Assembly (NCBI GenBank): GCA_003451585.1
Contig: DMEU01000006.1
Location: 58,201-122,200, forward strand
From: Candidatus Omnitrophota bacterium
GTDB lineage: Bacteria > Omnitrophota > Gorgyraeia > Velamenicoccales > Velamenicoccaceae
Direction of reading: 5' to 3'
Length of the DNA: 64,000 nucleotides
Below the pieces are notes generated by a model, which saw only the letters and a program-made list of their open reading frames with translations, made no database searches and had not been told where the DNA came from. Numbering within the stretch: position 1 is the first letter of the stretch; each line of letters begins with the position of its first letter. The position numbers were made by a program, and so were the translations under genes. This document shows, in pieces, positions 17,762 through 26,877 of this stretch.

Positions 17762-19201
17762 ATGCTCGACGTACTTTTTATCCATAGCCCTATGATCCTT
17801 TATCGTGACGCGGCCGACGCCGCGCACTTTAAGGCGCATGGAGGCGATGAAAAATCTCTTTACCCCTTGGGCATTCTCTATATCGCGGCTTGCCTGGAAA
17901 AGAGGGGGCATACAGTCAAGATCATTGACGTTGCCGCAGAAAGCAAAACGCTTGAGGATATTTTGTCCGCGATCGCCCTTGATAAGCCAAGGATCATCGG
18001 CATATCGTCTATGACAACAAGCATCCATTCAGCTGTCTCGCTTGCAAAAAATATACGGGCACGATTTGGAAACAATATATTGATAGGATTAGGCGGAGTT
18101 CATATCTGCTGCGATCCTACTTTTTTAAAACGGATGCCTTATTTTGATTTCGGTGTTATTGGAGAAGGAGAAATAACTTTTATCGATATTGTTGAAAAAT
18201 ACAAAAAAGGTGACCTGATCCAAGGAGTTTTTCAAGGTGAAGCCTATGAAAACCTTGACGATATACCTTTTCCTGCGCGTCATCTTATACGGCCTGAAAT
18301 CTATAAGAGAGACGAACAGATGAATTTTGAGATTCCTGCGGCAAGCATGCTTGGCTCAAGAGGATGTCCATATCGTTGCAGTTTTTGCTGTATCCCGGCA
18401 ATAGGTCAAAATGTGCGTTTAAGATCGGCCAAGAGTATAGTTGATGAAATGGAATCTATTTACGATATTTGCCGCGGGAATTATAGTTTCAACGATGATT
18501 GTATGACATTGAATAAAAGGCATACTTTGGAATTTTGTCAGGAGATAATTAAGAGAAAGTTGAAAGCCCGCTGGATCGCTTCTACACGGGTAAATACTTT
18601 AGACGAAGAAACGGCTAAGTCGCTTAGCCGCGCAGGATGCACAGACTTATATTTTGGCATTGAGTCGGGCAGTGAAACGATCCGCAATTCAGTCATTAAA
18701 AAAAACGTGACTGATGAACAAATCGCCAAAGCCGTAGCCCTGTGCCGAAAGCACAGGATCTTATCCAATCTTTTTCTAATGGTGGGTTTCCCAGGAGAGA
18801 CCAAAGAGGATATGCTAAAGACCGTGCATATCGGGTCCAAAGTAAAAGCCGATGTCGTAGGAATACATATAACAATGCCATTACCCGGCACTGAGATCTT
18901 TGAATACTCGGTTAAAAAAAACATGCTCCCGGCGGATATAATCGACCGGTATGCACGCGGAGAAATGGGGCGCGGTTTTAGAGACGTATGGCCTCTTTTT
19001 GTCCCCGAAGGATTCACGCTACAAGACCTTGTTGAGATCAAAAAAAAGACATATCGGAGTTTTTACATTAATTTCTTTTGGATTTTAAGAAGGATACGGA
19101 CATGGGTTATCATTCCTGGGAAATTCAAAGATGACCTCAAGCTTTTTAAAATAGCTATATATGTTTTCGTAAAGGGCGGCACAAAAGGACAGTTGTCGTA
19201 A
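17762..19201 (+). CDS. B12-binding radical SAM enzyme
   Basis: The 479-residue enzyme has a cobalamin-binding N-terminal half (DVLFIHSPM, YPLGILYIAACLEKRGH, GLGGVHICCDP, VIGEGE). The rSAM core has Cys202, 206 and 209 (GCPYRCSFC), with FGIESGSETIRNSVIKK and LMVGFPGETKEDM. It starts 4 bases after the previous rSAM gene. It resembles HpnJ/BchE-like proteins in layout. The C-terminal 60 residues are hydrophobic and basic, suggesting membrane contact and hence perhaps a lipid substrate, which is inference. Confidence 0.88.
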   Translation: MLDVLFIHSPMILYRDAADAAHFKAHGGDEKSLYPLGILYIAACLEKRGHTVKIIDVAAESKTLEDILSAIALDKPRIIGISSMTTSIHSAVSLAKNIRARFGNNILIGLGGVHICCDPTFLKRMPYFDFGVIGEGEITFIDIVEKYKKGDLIQGVFQGEAYENLDDIPFPARHLIRPEIYKRDEQMNFEIPAASMLGSRGCPYRCSFCCIPAIGQNVRLRSAKSIVDEMESIYDICRGNYSFNDDCMTLNKRHTLEFCQEIIKRKLKARWIASTRVNTLDEETAKSLSRAGCTDLYFGIESGSETIRNSVIKKNVTDEQIAKAVALCRKHRILSNLFLMVGFPGETKEDMLKTVHIGSKVKADVVGIHITMPLPGTEIFEYSVKKNMLPADIIDRYARGEMGRGFRDVWPLFVPEGFTLQDLVEIKKKTYRSFYINFFWILRRIRTWVIIPGKFKDDLKLFKIAIYVFVKGGTKGQLS

Positions 19202-19208
19202 TTTCACT

Positions 19209-21617
19209 ATGAAAATATTAAAATTTCTTAACAATGTGTTTGTTTATCACGGCTTCTTCGCTGTTTTTTTGGGCGTTTCCCTGCTTCCGTATTATTTCGG
19301 AGGCAGTATGATTTTGGGCGGGGAAGGGCACTATATTCTTGATTTCCACTTGCTTTCTAAGATCTACAGCTATGCCTGGATTGATTTGTTTACAGGAATA
19401 AGCGCTACAAGCTTTAATTTTAATTTTTTCATTACTTTTTTTCTATCTTTATTGGAATCTTTTTTAAAAAATACGCGTATCATAAACTTTCTTATAGTAT
19501 TTATCATTTTTTACCTACCCTTTTTTGGCATGTTTCTTGCCTCAACTCTTTTAACCAAAACCGCTTTTTATTCTTTCCTAGTCTCTTTCTTTTATGTTGT
19601 GTGCCCATTCACTTTATACAGCTTGGGCTATATTAACCTATGGAATTATCTCTCTTTTTTTATGGTCCCCATGGCATTTTGGTTCATTGTCCGCTTTTAC
19701 GATGACCCGAGGTTTTTTTTGTTTTTCGGCCTGTTTACGGCCATGTTCGCATTTACAAACGCCAATCCACCGCTGCTCTTGATCTTTCAGATTTCACTTT
19801 TTATATCTGCGACATTTGCGGTTTTGCTGCATGAAATAAAATTCACGGTGGCGAAATTTTTAAAAATGTATGCGTTGGCAGTCTTTTCGTTCGCCGTATT
19901 CAATATCTGGTGGATTTTTGTCTGGCTGCAGGCCCTGTCCGCGGATATCTCGAAAATGTATACTGCTGATTTTGCTGTTAATTATGCCCGAGATTACGTA
20001 TATGCCCTTAGGCCGCTGCCTTTAAAAATTTTTTCATTGACCGGCTTGGTAGCTTCCTACAAACCGGGCGATATTTATCAATACCTTTATAATTTGCCGA
20101 TTTCTTATTTTATAACGCTTATTCCTATCGGTATCGTTGTTTTTTCGCTGATACAATGCAAAAATCTCGCTCGACAGAAAACCATGCTGTTTTTGCTTGC
20201 GTCGTATACCGTTTTGATCTATTTGTCAAAAGGGCCTGCCGGGTTTTTCGGGTTTTTCTACAGATGGGCCTTAAGCCATGCGCCGTTTTTTTCGGTTTTT
20301 AAGAGCCCCGTTGAAAAGTGGGGGGTTCTTTTAATTTTTATTTTGTCACTGTTGTTGCTGCTATCGCTTAAGAATCTCTCGTCTGCGAGAGACAAGAAAT
20401 GGGTTTATTCCTTTTTTGCCGTTTATCTGCTTTTTTGTTCTATCCCAGTTTTTAAGTCTTCTCTGATCCCTGATAATATAATGGGTGATGGACATGTCAG
20501 TTCACGTAAATTTTTTGATAAAAGGGAATACAAGTCATTTCGCAAAGAAATGGCGGAAGACCCTGTAACTTACAGGATACTGAGCCTACCCGGAAGCTTA
20601 AATTATCAAATTGCCCTTGACCTCGGAAATAATAAATATTACACGGGGATGGATCCCATTGTTTCTAATACCGGCAGGCAATATATCGCCGCTTATTCAT
20701 CTAATTATATTTCAAGCTTCAATATTATATTCGATAATCTATCAAAAGAATATTTTCCTGAGATTTTAAAAGTTTATAATGTGGGAAAAATAGTTATTAA
20801 CAAAGATACGATCCCGTGGTTCGGGTTTAGAGAAAAAGAGTCCCCTGAAGAGGTAGGGCAGTTATTCTTAACCTACATGTCGAATAAAATTGACGGATCG
20901 ATAGAAACATTTGACCCTCCCGTATTTTTACCAAAGATATATACCGCCGATTCATTATCCCTAGTCATCGGAGACATATCCTTTCTTGGCGCTCTTGCAG
21001 AACATAAATTGATCGCAAAAAAACCTGCTATTTTGTTCAGCGAATACAACGATCTTCCAAAGATCGAAGGATTGTTTGGCGTTCGCTCAGATATGACCTC
21101 GCGCAATCCAGACTTAAGCGTAGATTTAAAAAAAGGGATATCGTTCCATAAAACTGACATAGCCAGTCCAAATTTAATATTTAAACGGGTTAATCCAATA
21201 AAATATATTGTGCAAATCAAGAATCCTGATGACCCTTTTTGGCTGATTTTCCTTGAAAGCTATCACAGAAAATGGAAGATTTTTCTGACAGGCCATCCAG
21301 ATGTCAGATCTATTGAAGATGAAAACATTGTGGCTAATTATACAGATTTGGGAGTAAAGGAATCAAGGAGCATGGAGCGATTTTCTCTGAGTGATTTAAA
21401 GTATCTCTTTAGAAAACCCCTGGAAGCAGGCCACTTTAACGTCAACGGCTATGCCAATGGCTGGCTCCTGGATCCCAAAAAGTTAGGCTCAGGCACCAGC
21501 GTAACGCTCGTCCTTTTCTTCCTGCCGCAGGCGCATGCCTGTCTTGGTTTTCTTATATCCGGGATGGGCCTTATAATCACCCTCATATTCCTTTTATTCA
21601 GAAAACCGAAAAGATGA
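19209..21617 (+). CDS. Large polytopic membrane protein, GT-C-like
   Basis: The 802-residue protein has about a dozen hydrophobic segments in residues 10-420. A large extracytoplasmic domain (about 430-740) follows, with a final membrane helix near 765-795. The outline resembles very long arabinofuranosyltransferase-like or YfhO-like GT-C proteins that use polyprenyl-phosphate sugars. I cannot identify the catalytic acid with confidence. Translation of the next gene is coupled by ATGA overlap. It belongs with the other lipid-linked glycan genes. The coding call is firm but the function is tentative. Confidence 0.55.
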   Translation: MKILKFLNNVFVYHGFFAVFLGVSLLPYYFGGSMILGGEGHYILDFHLLSKIYSYAWIDLFTGISATSFNFNFFITFFLSLLESFLKNTRIINFLIVFIIFYLPFFGMFLASTLLTKTAFYSFLVSFFYVVCPFTLYSLGYINLWNYLSFFMVPMAFWFIVRFYDDPRFFLFFGLFTAMFAFTNANPPLLLIFQISLFISATFAVLLHEIKFTVAKFLKMYALAVFSFAVFNIWWIFVWLQALSADISKMYTADFAVNYARDYVYALRPLPLKIFSLTGLVASYKPGDIYQYLYNLPISYFITLIPIGIVVFSLIQCKNLARQKTMLFLLASYTVLIYLSKGPAGFFGFFYRWALSHAPFFSVFKSPVEKWGVLLIFILSLLLLLSLKNLSSARDKKWVYSFFAVYLLFCSIPVFKSSLIPDNIMGDGHVSSRKFFDKREYKSFRKEMAEDPVTYRILSLPGSLNYQIALDLGNNKYYTGMDPIVSNTGRQYIAAYSSNYISSFNIIFDNLSKEYFPEILKVYNVGKIVINKDTIPWFGFREKESPEEVGQLFLTYMSNKIDGSIETFDPPVFLPKIYTADSLSLVIGDISFLGALAEHKLIAKKPAILFSEYNDLPKIEGLFGVRSDMTSRNPDLSVDLKKGISFHKTDIASPNLIFKRVNPIKYIVQIKNPDDPFWLIFLESYHRKWKIFLTGHPDVRSIEDENIVANYTDLGVKESRSMERFSLSDLKYLFRKPLEAGHFNVNGYANGWLLDPKKLGSGTSVTLVLFFLPQAHACLGFLISGMGLIITLIFLLFRKPKR

Positions 21618-23428
21618 CCTCCAAGAGCCATACGTTCCTGATTACGTTGATCTTCCTGGGTCTGACCCTCATTTTTACCTTCCCCTTGATCCTGGGCTTG
21701 GATAAATACGTATACGGGCCTTTTTTTAATACAGATATCAGGGGAGGTATCTGGCACTTATGGTGGGGGCATTACGCCCTTAAGGCCGGGTTAGATTACT
21801 ATCACTGCCCATTTATCGCCGCTCCGATGGGAGTTGACTTCAGTCAGCAACCGGTATCGTGGATCGTAGAATACTCGTTGGCTGCATTTTTAATGGTTTT
21901 GAGCCCAATTTTTTGTATCAATCTCTTGACGATCTTGAATTTTGTTTTATGCGGGTTTTTTTCTTACTTGCTGATGCGTCATCTCACAAAAAATAATTAC
22001 GCCTCTTTTCTTTCTGCCGTCATTTTCACTTTTTCCCCGTATCACATTAACAAAGTCATGGAGTTCAGTTTTTTTTATACGCCGACCTGGCTTATTTTAT
22101 GCGTCTATTCATTTATGAAAATACGCGAGAAATTTGAAATAAAATACGTGTTTTATGCCGCCCTTGCCGCCACCATGACCGTAGCTTTTAATCCGTATTA
22201 TGGATATTTTCTTTTTATATTTATGCTGGGTTTTTTGAGCTTTTGCCTGTTTTATCAGTGGAAGGATAAAATAAAGCTTTTCGCCACGCCATCGGGAGCC
22301 CTCATCTTAAAAAATAGGATGCGAGAGGCAAGACGATTCCTGGTGGCGACTGGGACAGTCATTGTCATGGTATTGCTATTGAATATGCCCACATTCTTAA
22401 AGATAGCAAATAACCTGTCCGCGCAAAACACCAACAAGGTCTTGGCAGCTGCCTCGGGATATTCTCGGCCCGTTAGCTATGTATTCGCCCAATCAGCCAG
22501 GCCGTTAAGTTATCTTTTGCCTGCATCCACACATCCGGTGTTCGGAGATTTTACAAAAAAAATGTTTGGCTCTATTTTCTACGGCAGGGGATCGATCGAG
22601 CAGACCCTGTATCTCGGCTGGATACCCCTCGCCCTTGCCTATTTGGCTTTCTGGCAATGGCGGCGCAAGCGCCTGCTCAACGACAAATATCCCAAATATC
22701 AATCAAGCAGGGAAAACTTCTACATCGGATTCTTTCTTTTTTCTGCAATCATAGCTTTCGTGTGTTCCTTGCCTCCTTACGCCGACCTTGGGTTTTTTAA
22801 GATATACTTCCCGTCCTATTTCCTTCATAAGGCATTGCCCATGTTCCGCGCTTACGCCCGTATGGGGGTTCTGGTATCGCTTTGTATAGCTGCTTTGGGC
22901 GGCTATGGCTTAAAAAGCTTGCTCGATCGGTTCCGTACCCAACGCGGCAGGCTGCTGTTTACGACGCTTGTCGGCCTGGTTGTCCTGTTCGAGTTTACGA
23001 ATATGCCTCCAGCCAGAGCGACCGATATTTCACATGTTCCTGAGGTGTACAAGTGGCTGGCCGCACAGAAGGGTGATTTCATTATCGCTGAGTACCCTAT
23101 GCCAAAGGCCGTTGCGGGCGAAGCCCAGGAAAACTATGACTATTTATTCTACCAGACCATCCATCACAAGAGAATGTTCAACGGGTCCGTTTTAGGCACA
23201 GAGGCATTTGAGATAAGAGAGAAGGTCTCAAAGATCGACGCTCCGGAAACCCTGCAGACCTTAAAAGAGATTGGTGTTAAATATGTGATTTTTCACTCGG
23301 AGCCTTACAGAAGAGGCGACCACAAAAAAGACATGGATATCATTGGCGAAGTGCCTCAGCTGGATCGCATCGCTGGCTGGAAACTTGTCGAACAGTTTGG
23401 CGATGTTTCTGTCTATGAAATCCGTTAA
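21614..23428 (+). CDS. Polytopic membrane protein, GT-C/YfhO-like
   Basis: The 604-residue protein has around ten transmembrane segments. Its first loop reads NTDIRGGIWHLWWGHYAL, then APMGVDFS. This D...W.lWW and P.G arrangement is what I associate with membrane glycosyltransferases of the GT-C/YfhO group. The last 150 residues are soluble (VPEVYKWLAAQKGDFIIAEYP, ILKEIGVKYVIFHSE) and are similar in kind to the terminal domain of YfhO-like proteins. It overlaps the preceding membrane protein by 4 bases. The substrate is unknown. Confidence 0.6.
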   Translation: MTSKSHTFLITLIFLGLTLIFTFPLILGLDKYVYGPFFNTDIRGGIWHLWWGHYALKAGLDYYHCPFIAAPMGVDFSQQPVSWIVEYSLAAFLMVLSPIFCINLLTILNFVLCGFFSYLLMRHLTKNNYASFLSAVIFTFSPYHINKVMEFSFFYTPTWLILCVYSFMKIREKFEIKYVFYAALAATMTVAFNPYYGYFLFIFMLGFLSFCLFYQWKDKIKLFATPSGALILKNRMREARRFLVATGTVIVMVLLLNMPTFLKIANNLSAQNTNKVLAAASGYSRPVSYVFAQSARPLSYLLPASTHPVFGDFTKKMFGSIFYGRGSIEQTLYLGWIPLALAYLAFWQWRRKRLLNDKYPKYQSSRENFYIGFFLFSAIIAFVCSLPPYADLGFFKIYFPSYFLHKALPMFRAYARMGVLVSLCIAALGGYGLKSLLDRFRTQRGRLLFTTLVGLVVLFEFTNMPPARATDISHVPEVYKWLAAQKGDFIIAEYPMPKAVAGEAQENYDYLFYQTIHHKRMFNGSVLGTEAFEIREKVSKIDAPETLQTLKEIGVKYVIFHSEPYRRGDHKKDMDIIGEVPQLDRIAGWKLVEQFGDVSVYEIR

Positions 23429-23442
23429 AGGGGGATACCGGT

Positions 23443-24204
23443 ATGCTTAAGAAAATTAAGATCTTTTTTCTGGCCCTCATTGCGGGCCTTATATGCGTGG
23501 GCATCGCCAAGGACAAAATTTTCGATACACCGGTGAACGCATTTAAAAAAATAAGCCATATGAACGGCAGAGATGATGTAAATGTATTTGGTACCTCGAA
23601 AGTTTTGACTTATAAAATGTTTTACTGGTCCATTATCCCGATGGGCGAACTCAAATTTGTGACGAACGCATCGGATCAGAAAGTTGTTTTTTCCGCCGAA
23701 GCGAGATCCCAGGGGAGTTTCATAGGCAATTTCATCAGCGCTTCCGCTCGTGTGGAATCGCATTTTTCAAAACAAGATCTTCTGCCTTTCAAATATGCCG
23801 AAATAACAGACGTAAACGGAAAAGTCAAAAGCAGAGAAGTCTTCTATGATCGCACGGAGTCGTTAGCCGTCCAAGGCAACAAGAAGATCAGGATCCCCAA
23901 GGAGACATATGACCCTCTTGGCGCTTTTATCCGGGCGCTATCTTATGCTTTAGAGGTTGAGCAAAACGTCAGCACTCTTTTTATATCCAGCGGCGACCTC
24001 TACAATCTCCGCGCCAGGCTCTTGGAACAGAAGGGGAACATTAATGAGGTTGCGATAGATATAAAAAGGCAGAATCTGTCCTCGAGCCATGGAGGGAGTC
24101 TTCACTTGTGGATGGCATCAGACACAAGGATACCCCTGGTGTTCAAGAGTTGGACACCCGTAGGATACGCATCCGTGGTGCTTGATAAACTGGAGGTTCA
24201 ATAG
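23443..24204 (+). CDS. DUF3108-like exported protein
   Basis: The 253-residue protein has an N-terminal hydrophobic stretch (residues 5-20) that can act as a signal or anchor. The remainder matches the beta-rich DUF3108 pattern: LTYKMFYWSIIPMGELKF, a central DPLGAFIRALSYAL segment, and the final IPLVFKSWTPVGYASVVLDKLE strand. The family is periplasmic or outer-membrane associated and its function is not established. It is often found near envelope genes. GGGGG lies 8 bases before the ATG, suggesting good translation. Confidence 0.78.
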   Translation: MLKKIKIFFLALIAGLICVGIAKDKIFDTPVNAFKKISHMNGRDDVNVFGTSKVLTYKMFYWSIIPMGELKFVTNASDQKVVFSAEARSQGSFIGNFISASARVESHFSKQDLLPFKYAEITDVNGKVKSREVFYDRTESLAVQGNKKIRIPKETYDPLGAFIRALSYALEVEQNVSTLFISSGDLYNLRARLLEQKGNINEVAIDIKRQNLSSSHGGSLHLWMASDTRIPLVFKSWTPVGYASVVLDKLEVQ

Positions 24205-25089
24205 GTGGCCGCGCAGCTTATCTATCATTCCGACGACCTTGGAGCGACACCTAAGATCACCCTGCGGATCCTCCAGGCATGGGAAGGCGGCCTTTTGGAC
24301 GGTTTCAGTATATTTGCAAACAGCGATTGTTTCGAGGATATCGCAAGATGCCTGGAATCACGGCCACAACAACCGGCCAGGATTTCGGCCCATCTCAATC
24401 TGTGGGAAGGAAAGCCGGTCTTACCCTCAAGCGAAGTCCCAAGACTTGTAGACCAGGATGGGTTTTTTAATGTCGAATTTCTTGGCATCCTGAAACAATA
24501 CTTGCTGAGTCCCCCAAGCGAACAAAAAGCCATTTTAAACGAAGTGGAAAGAGAATGGCGCGCTCAGATCGAGAAAATAATCAGCGCTATAAAGCCCAGG
24601 ACCTTATCTGCGGTGGACGGCCACATCCACATTCATATGTTGCCATTTTTATTTCGCGTTGCGGCACAACTTGCGGCAGAATATCGCATTCCGGAGATCA
24701 GGATCGTTACCGAGCCGTTTTATTTATCGGGTGACCGCTCAGAGTATGCTTGCCGTCACTTCCTGATCAATGTGATCAAGCACATTATTTTGCAGGTTTG
24801 CGTGCCCTTTAATTTAAAAACGGCCGAGATAAAAGGCCTTAAACACCCGGATGCCATGCTCGGTGTTCTTTACAGCGGGATGATGAGCCGTTCAAATATT
24901 TTAGCCGGGGTTAACTCTGCGGAAAACCGCGGCGCAAATATAATTGAGATCCTTATGCATATAGGCCGCGCCGAAGCATCGGAGCTGGCCCGATGGAAAG
25001 GCGACAAAAATAAAGCTGGGTTTGTCCTGGATTCTCACAGAGATCAGGAATATACTGAGCTTTTAAACCTTAAAAAGGAAAAGGCATGA
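24205..25089 (+). CDS. YdjC/ChbG/HpnK-type carbohydrate deacetylase
   Basis: A 294-residue metal-dependent deacetylase-fold protein. The metal and catalytic motifs are HSDDLGATP near the N-terminus, AHLNLWEGKPV, and DGHIHIHMLP in mid-protein, where the two spaced histidines sit. Family members remove N-acetyl groups from oligosaccharides (ChbG) or act in hopanoid pathways (HpnK, role unproved). The start is a GTG directly after the previous stop, supported by GGAGG 8 bases upstream. The next gene is a GNAT-type acyltransferase, so a deacetylation and re-acylation pair on a sugar is a reasonable inference. Confidence 0.83.
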   Translation: MAAQLIYHSDDLGATPKITLRILQAWEGGLLDGFSIFANSDCFEDIARCLESRPQQPARISAHLNLWEGKPVLPSSEVPRLVDQDGFFNVEFLGILKQYLLSPPSEQKAILNEVEREWRAQIEKIISAIKPRTLSAVDGHIHIHMLPFLFRVAAQLAAEYRIPEIRIVTEPFYLSGDRSEYACRHFLINVIKHIILQVCVPFNLKTAEIKGLKHPDAMLGVLYSGMMSRSNILAGVNSAENRGANIIEILMHIGRAEASELARWKGDKNKAGFVLDSHRDQEYTELLNLKKEKA

Positions 25090-26057
25090 TCAAGGTAGAG
25101 CTTGTCCAGGCCTCGCGCATTGATTACCAGGCTTATGCATCTTTTCAGAAAGATGCATATCGGGACCATCTGGTGCAATCAGGGGCTACGGATTCCCATA
25201 TGACGCCGGAATTTTATCACTGGAAGTATCACACGCCGGCCGGAGAGGGCAGGATAGCCGTGGTAAAAGAAGGAGAAAAGATCATCAGCTCAAGCGCTAT
25301 GATGCCTTTGCGTGTCCACGCCAAAAACAGCTCTTTGATCGGATGGCACTGTTTAGACGTAGCCACGCTGCCCCAAGCCCGCAAAAGAGGTCTTTTCCTT
25401 TCCACATTAAGGGCCTTAAAGGACAGTGTAGAGGAGAAAGAGATCTTTTTTGCCTTCCCGAACGCAAAGTCTATTCCGTCTTTTTTAAAACTTGACTGCA
25501 GGGAGAATGTGATTTTAACAACCTGGGTCAATCCTTGCGCCAGCTTAATAAGACACACATTTAACGAGATCAAAGAATCGAATAAGTTCGGCCCCGAACA
25601 CGATGTTTTTATAAAAGAATCTTTGCCGGACGGGCCAATGCTTGAGCGGTGTTCGGAATATTTGAATTGGCGTTACACGAACCATCCGAACAACCGTTAC
25701 GCGATTTTTTCCTACGAACAAAATAACCGATGCCAGGGGTTTGCTGTCGCGCGCAAGGCTCATGTTATGGGAAGAGACCTGGTGCTTGTTATGGAATTAT
25801 GGGGTCGAAACCATTCCATTGAAGTCAAGCTTTTGAAACATATCGCGGCCTGGACAATAAAACAGGGAGAAAAATTATTGGCCATGATGAACACCTCAAT
25901 GCCGCTTTTTTTTGCCATCCAGGCATCTTTTTTACCCATACCAAGCTTCTTTTTGCCCAAAAGACAGATATTGGTCCTTAATGCCAGAGGCCAAAAAAAA
26001 GAATATCTGATAAAAAATAAATGGAAAATCCAAACAGGTGATTGGGACGTCTTCTAA
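25086..26057 (+). CDS. GNAT-family N-acyltransferase
   Basis: The 323-residue protein shows GNAT features: YHWKYHTPAGEGRIAVVKEGEKIISSSAMMPLR as the central strands and LPQARKRGLFLSTLRALKD as the acetyl-CoA-binding loop and helix (R-x-x-G/A pattern). A second similar half begins with YLNWRYTNHPNNRYAIF. The design matches two-lobed GNATs found in polysaccharide loci. It overlaps the deacetylase by ATGA. It closes the upstream operon, and a 181-base gap with a hairpin follows. The acyl donor and acceptor are unknown. Confidence 0.8.
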   Translation: MIKVELVQASRIDYQAYASFQKDAYRDHLVQSGATDSHMTPEFYHWKYHTPAGEGRIAVVKEGEKIISSSAMMPLRVHAKNSSLIGWHCLDVATLPQARKRGLFLSTLRALKDSVEEKEIFFAFPNAKSIPSFLKLDCRENVILTTWVNPCASLIRHTFNEIKESNKFGPEHDVFIKESLPDGPMLERCSEYLNWRYTNHPNNRYAIFSYEQNNRCQGFAVARKAHVMGRDLVLVMELWGRNHSIEVKLLKHIAAWTIKQGEKLLAMMNTSMPLFFAIQASFLPIPSFFLPKRQILVLNARGQKKEYLIKNKWKIQTGDWDVF

Positions 26058-26152
26058 AACTGTCAAAATATAACTTTCAATGAATTAATGAAGATTGGCA
26101 GGTGTGGATCAATCTTGAAATAAGTATTGAAAAATGAGGCAAATACGATATA

Positions 26153-26193
26153 TTCTCCATGTAACTGTCAAAAAATGACAGTTACATGGAGAA
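26153..26193 (+). promoter_or_regulatory. 18-bp perfect inverted repeat upstream of AbiE module
   Basis: Arm TTCTCCATGTAACTGTCA (26153-26170) is the exact reverse complement of 26176-26193, with a five-A spacer. It ends 45 bases before the AbiEi start. AbiEi antitoxins are known to bind inverted repeats in their own promoters, so an operator is the favoured reading. The alternative is a terminator for the upstream operon, but no T-run follows on the + strand. The core AACTGTCA also occurs alone at 26058-26065, 105 bases before its copy in the hairpin. Confidence 0.7.
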
Positions 26194-26203
26194 CTTTACG
26201 CTA

Positions 26204-26232
26204 TTGCAATAAGTTATCAAATATGTTAAATT
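26204..26232 (+). promoter_or_regulatory. Candidate promoter for the AbiE operon
   Basis: TTGCAA (26204-26209) and TAAATT (26227-26232) are 17 bases apart, each matching the sigma-70 consensus at four of six bases. The ATG of AbiEi follows only 6 bases after the -10 box, so transcripts would be leaderless or nearly so. No Shine-Dalgarno is present. The hairpin operator candidate ends just upstream of the -35 box. This is suggestive only. Confidence 0.35.
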
Positions 26233-26238
26233 ATTGCT

Positions 26239-26877
26239 ATGAAGTATGAAGATTTTATCTCACGTTTTGGAAATTTGCCGGTTATCGAGACAAGCGTCCT
26301 TTCCGCAGAGCAAGGGGATCCAAAAGCCTTGTCCGTCCAGATCAGCCGCTGGCAAAAAACAGGCCGCTTAATTCAGCTCAGGCGCGGTGTGTATGTCTTG
26401 CCGGAATTTTACCGCAAAGTTGAGCTAAATGAGTTTTATATCGCCTCTGTCCTGGAAAAGCCTTCCTATATCAGTTTAGAGAAAGCGCTGGAATTCCACG
26501 GCTTGATCCCTGAGGCCGTCCCGGTTTTTACCAGCGTGACCACTTCAAGGCCGCGGCATTTACGGACCCCGGTCGGAGTATTCGAATATCGCCACCTTTT
26601 GCCTTCTTTATTTTGGGGTTACAGATCTTTTGTCATGAATAGGCAAACTGTTTTTATCGCCGTTCCCGAGAAGGCGCTTTTGGATTTATTTTATTTAAAG
26701 CATATCAGGGTGACCGAGCCGTATTTAACGGAGATGCGCCTGCAGAATTTAGAAAAGATCAGCATGAAAAAACTCTCGCTTTATGCCGGGCGTTTCGCGA
26801 AGCCCGGACTGGCGAAAGCCGCGGATATTCTGTCAGCTTTTATCCGCCGGCATCGAAAAGACATGAGGAAAAAATGA
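26239..26877 (+). CDS. abiEi: AbiEi-type antitoxin (type IV toxin-antitoxin)
   Basis: The 212-residue protein has an N-terminal winged-helix region (SVQISRWQKTGRLIQLRRGVYVLP), a DNA-binding fold characteristic of AbiEi. The C-terminal antitoxin domain follows (SYISLEKALEFHGLIPE, TVFIAVPEKALLDLFYL). In the AbiE system the antitoxin neutralises the nucleotidyltransferase toxin without stable binding and represses its own promoter. Its stop overlaps the toxin start as ATGA. The 18-bp inverted repeat upstream is a plausible operator. Confidence 0.88.
   Translation: MKYEDFISRFGNLPVIETSVLSAEQGDPKALSVQISRWQKTGRLIQLRRGVYVLPEFYRKVELNEFYIASVLEKPSYISLEKALEFHGLIPEAVPVFTSVTTSRPRHLRTPVGVFEYRHLLPSLFWGYRSFVMNRQTVFIAVPEKALLDLFYLKHIRVTEPYLTEMRLQNLEKISMKKLSLYAGRFAKPGLAKAADILSAFIRRHRKDMRKK

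Noticed and set aside
26153..26193. Rho-independent terminator of the upstream operon
   Set aside because: The hairpin is perfect but A/T-rich in the loop and has no T-run after it. Position before abiEi favours an operator.
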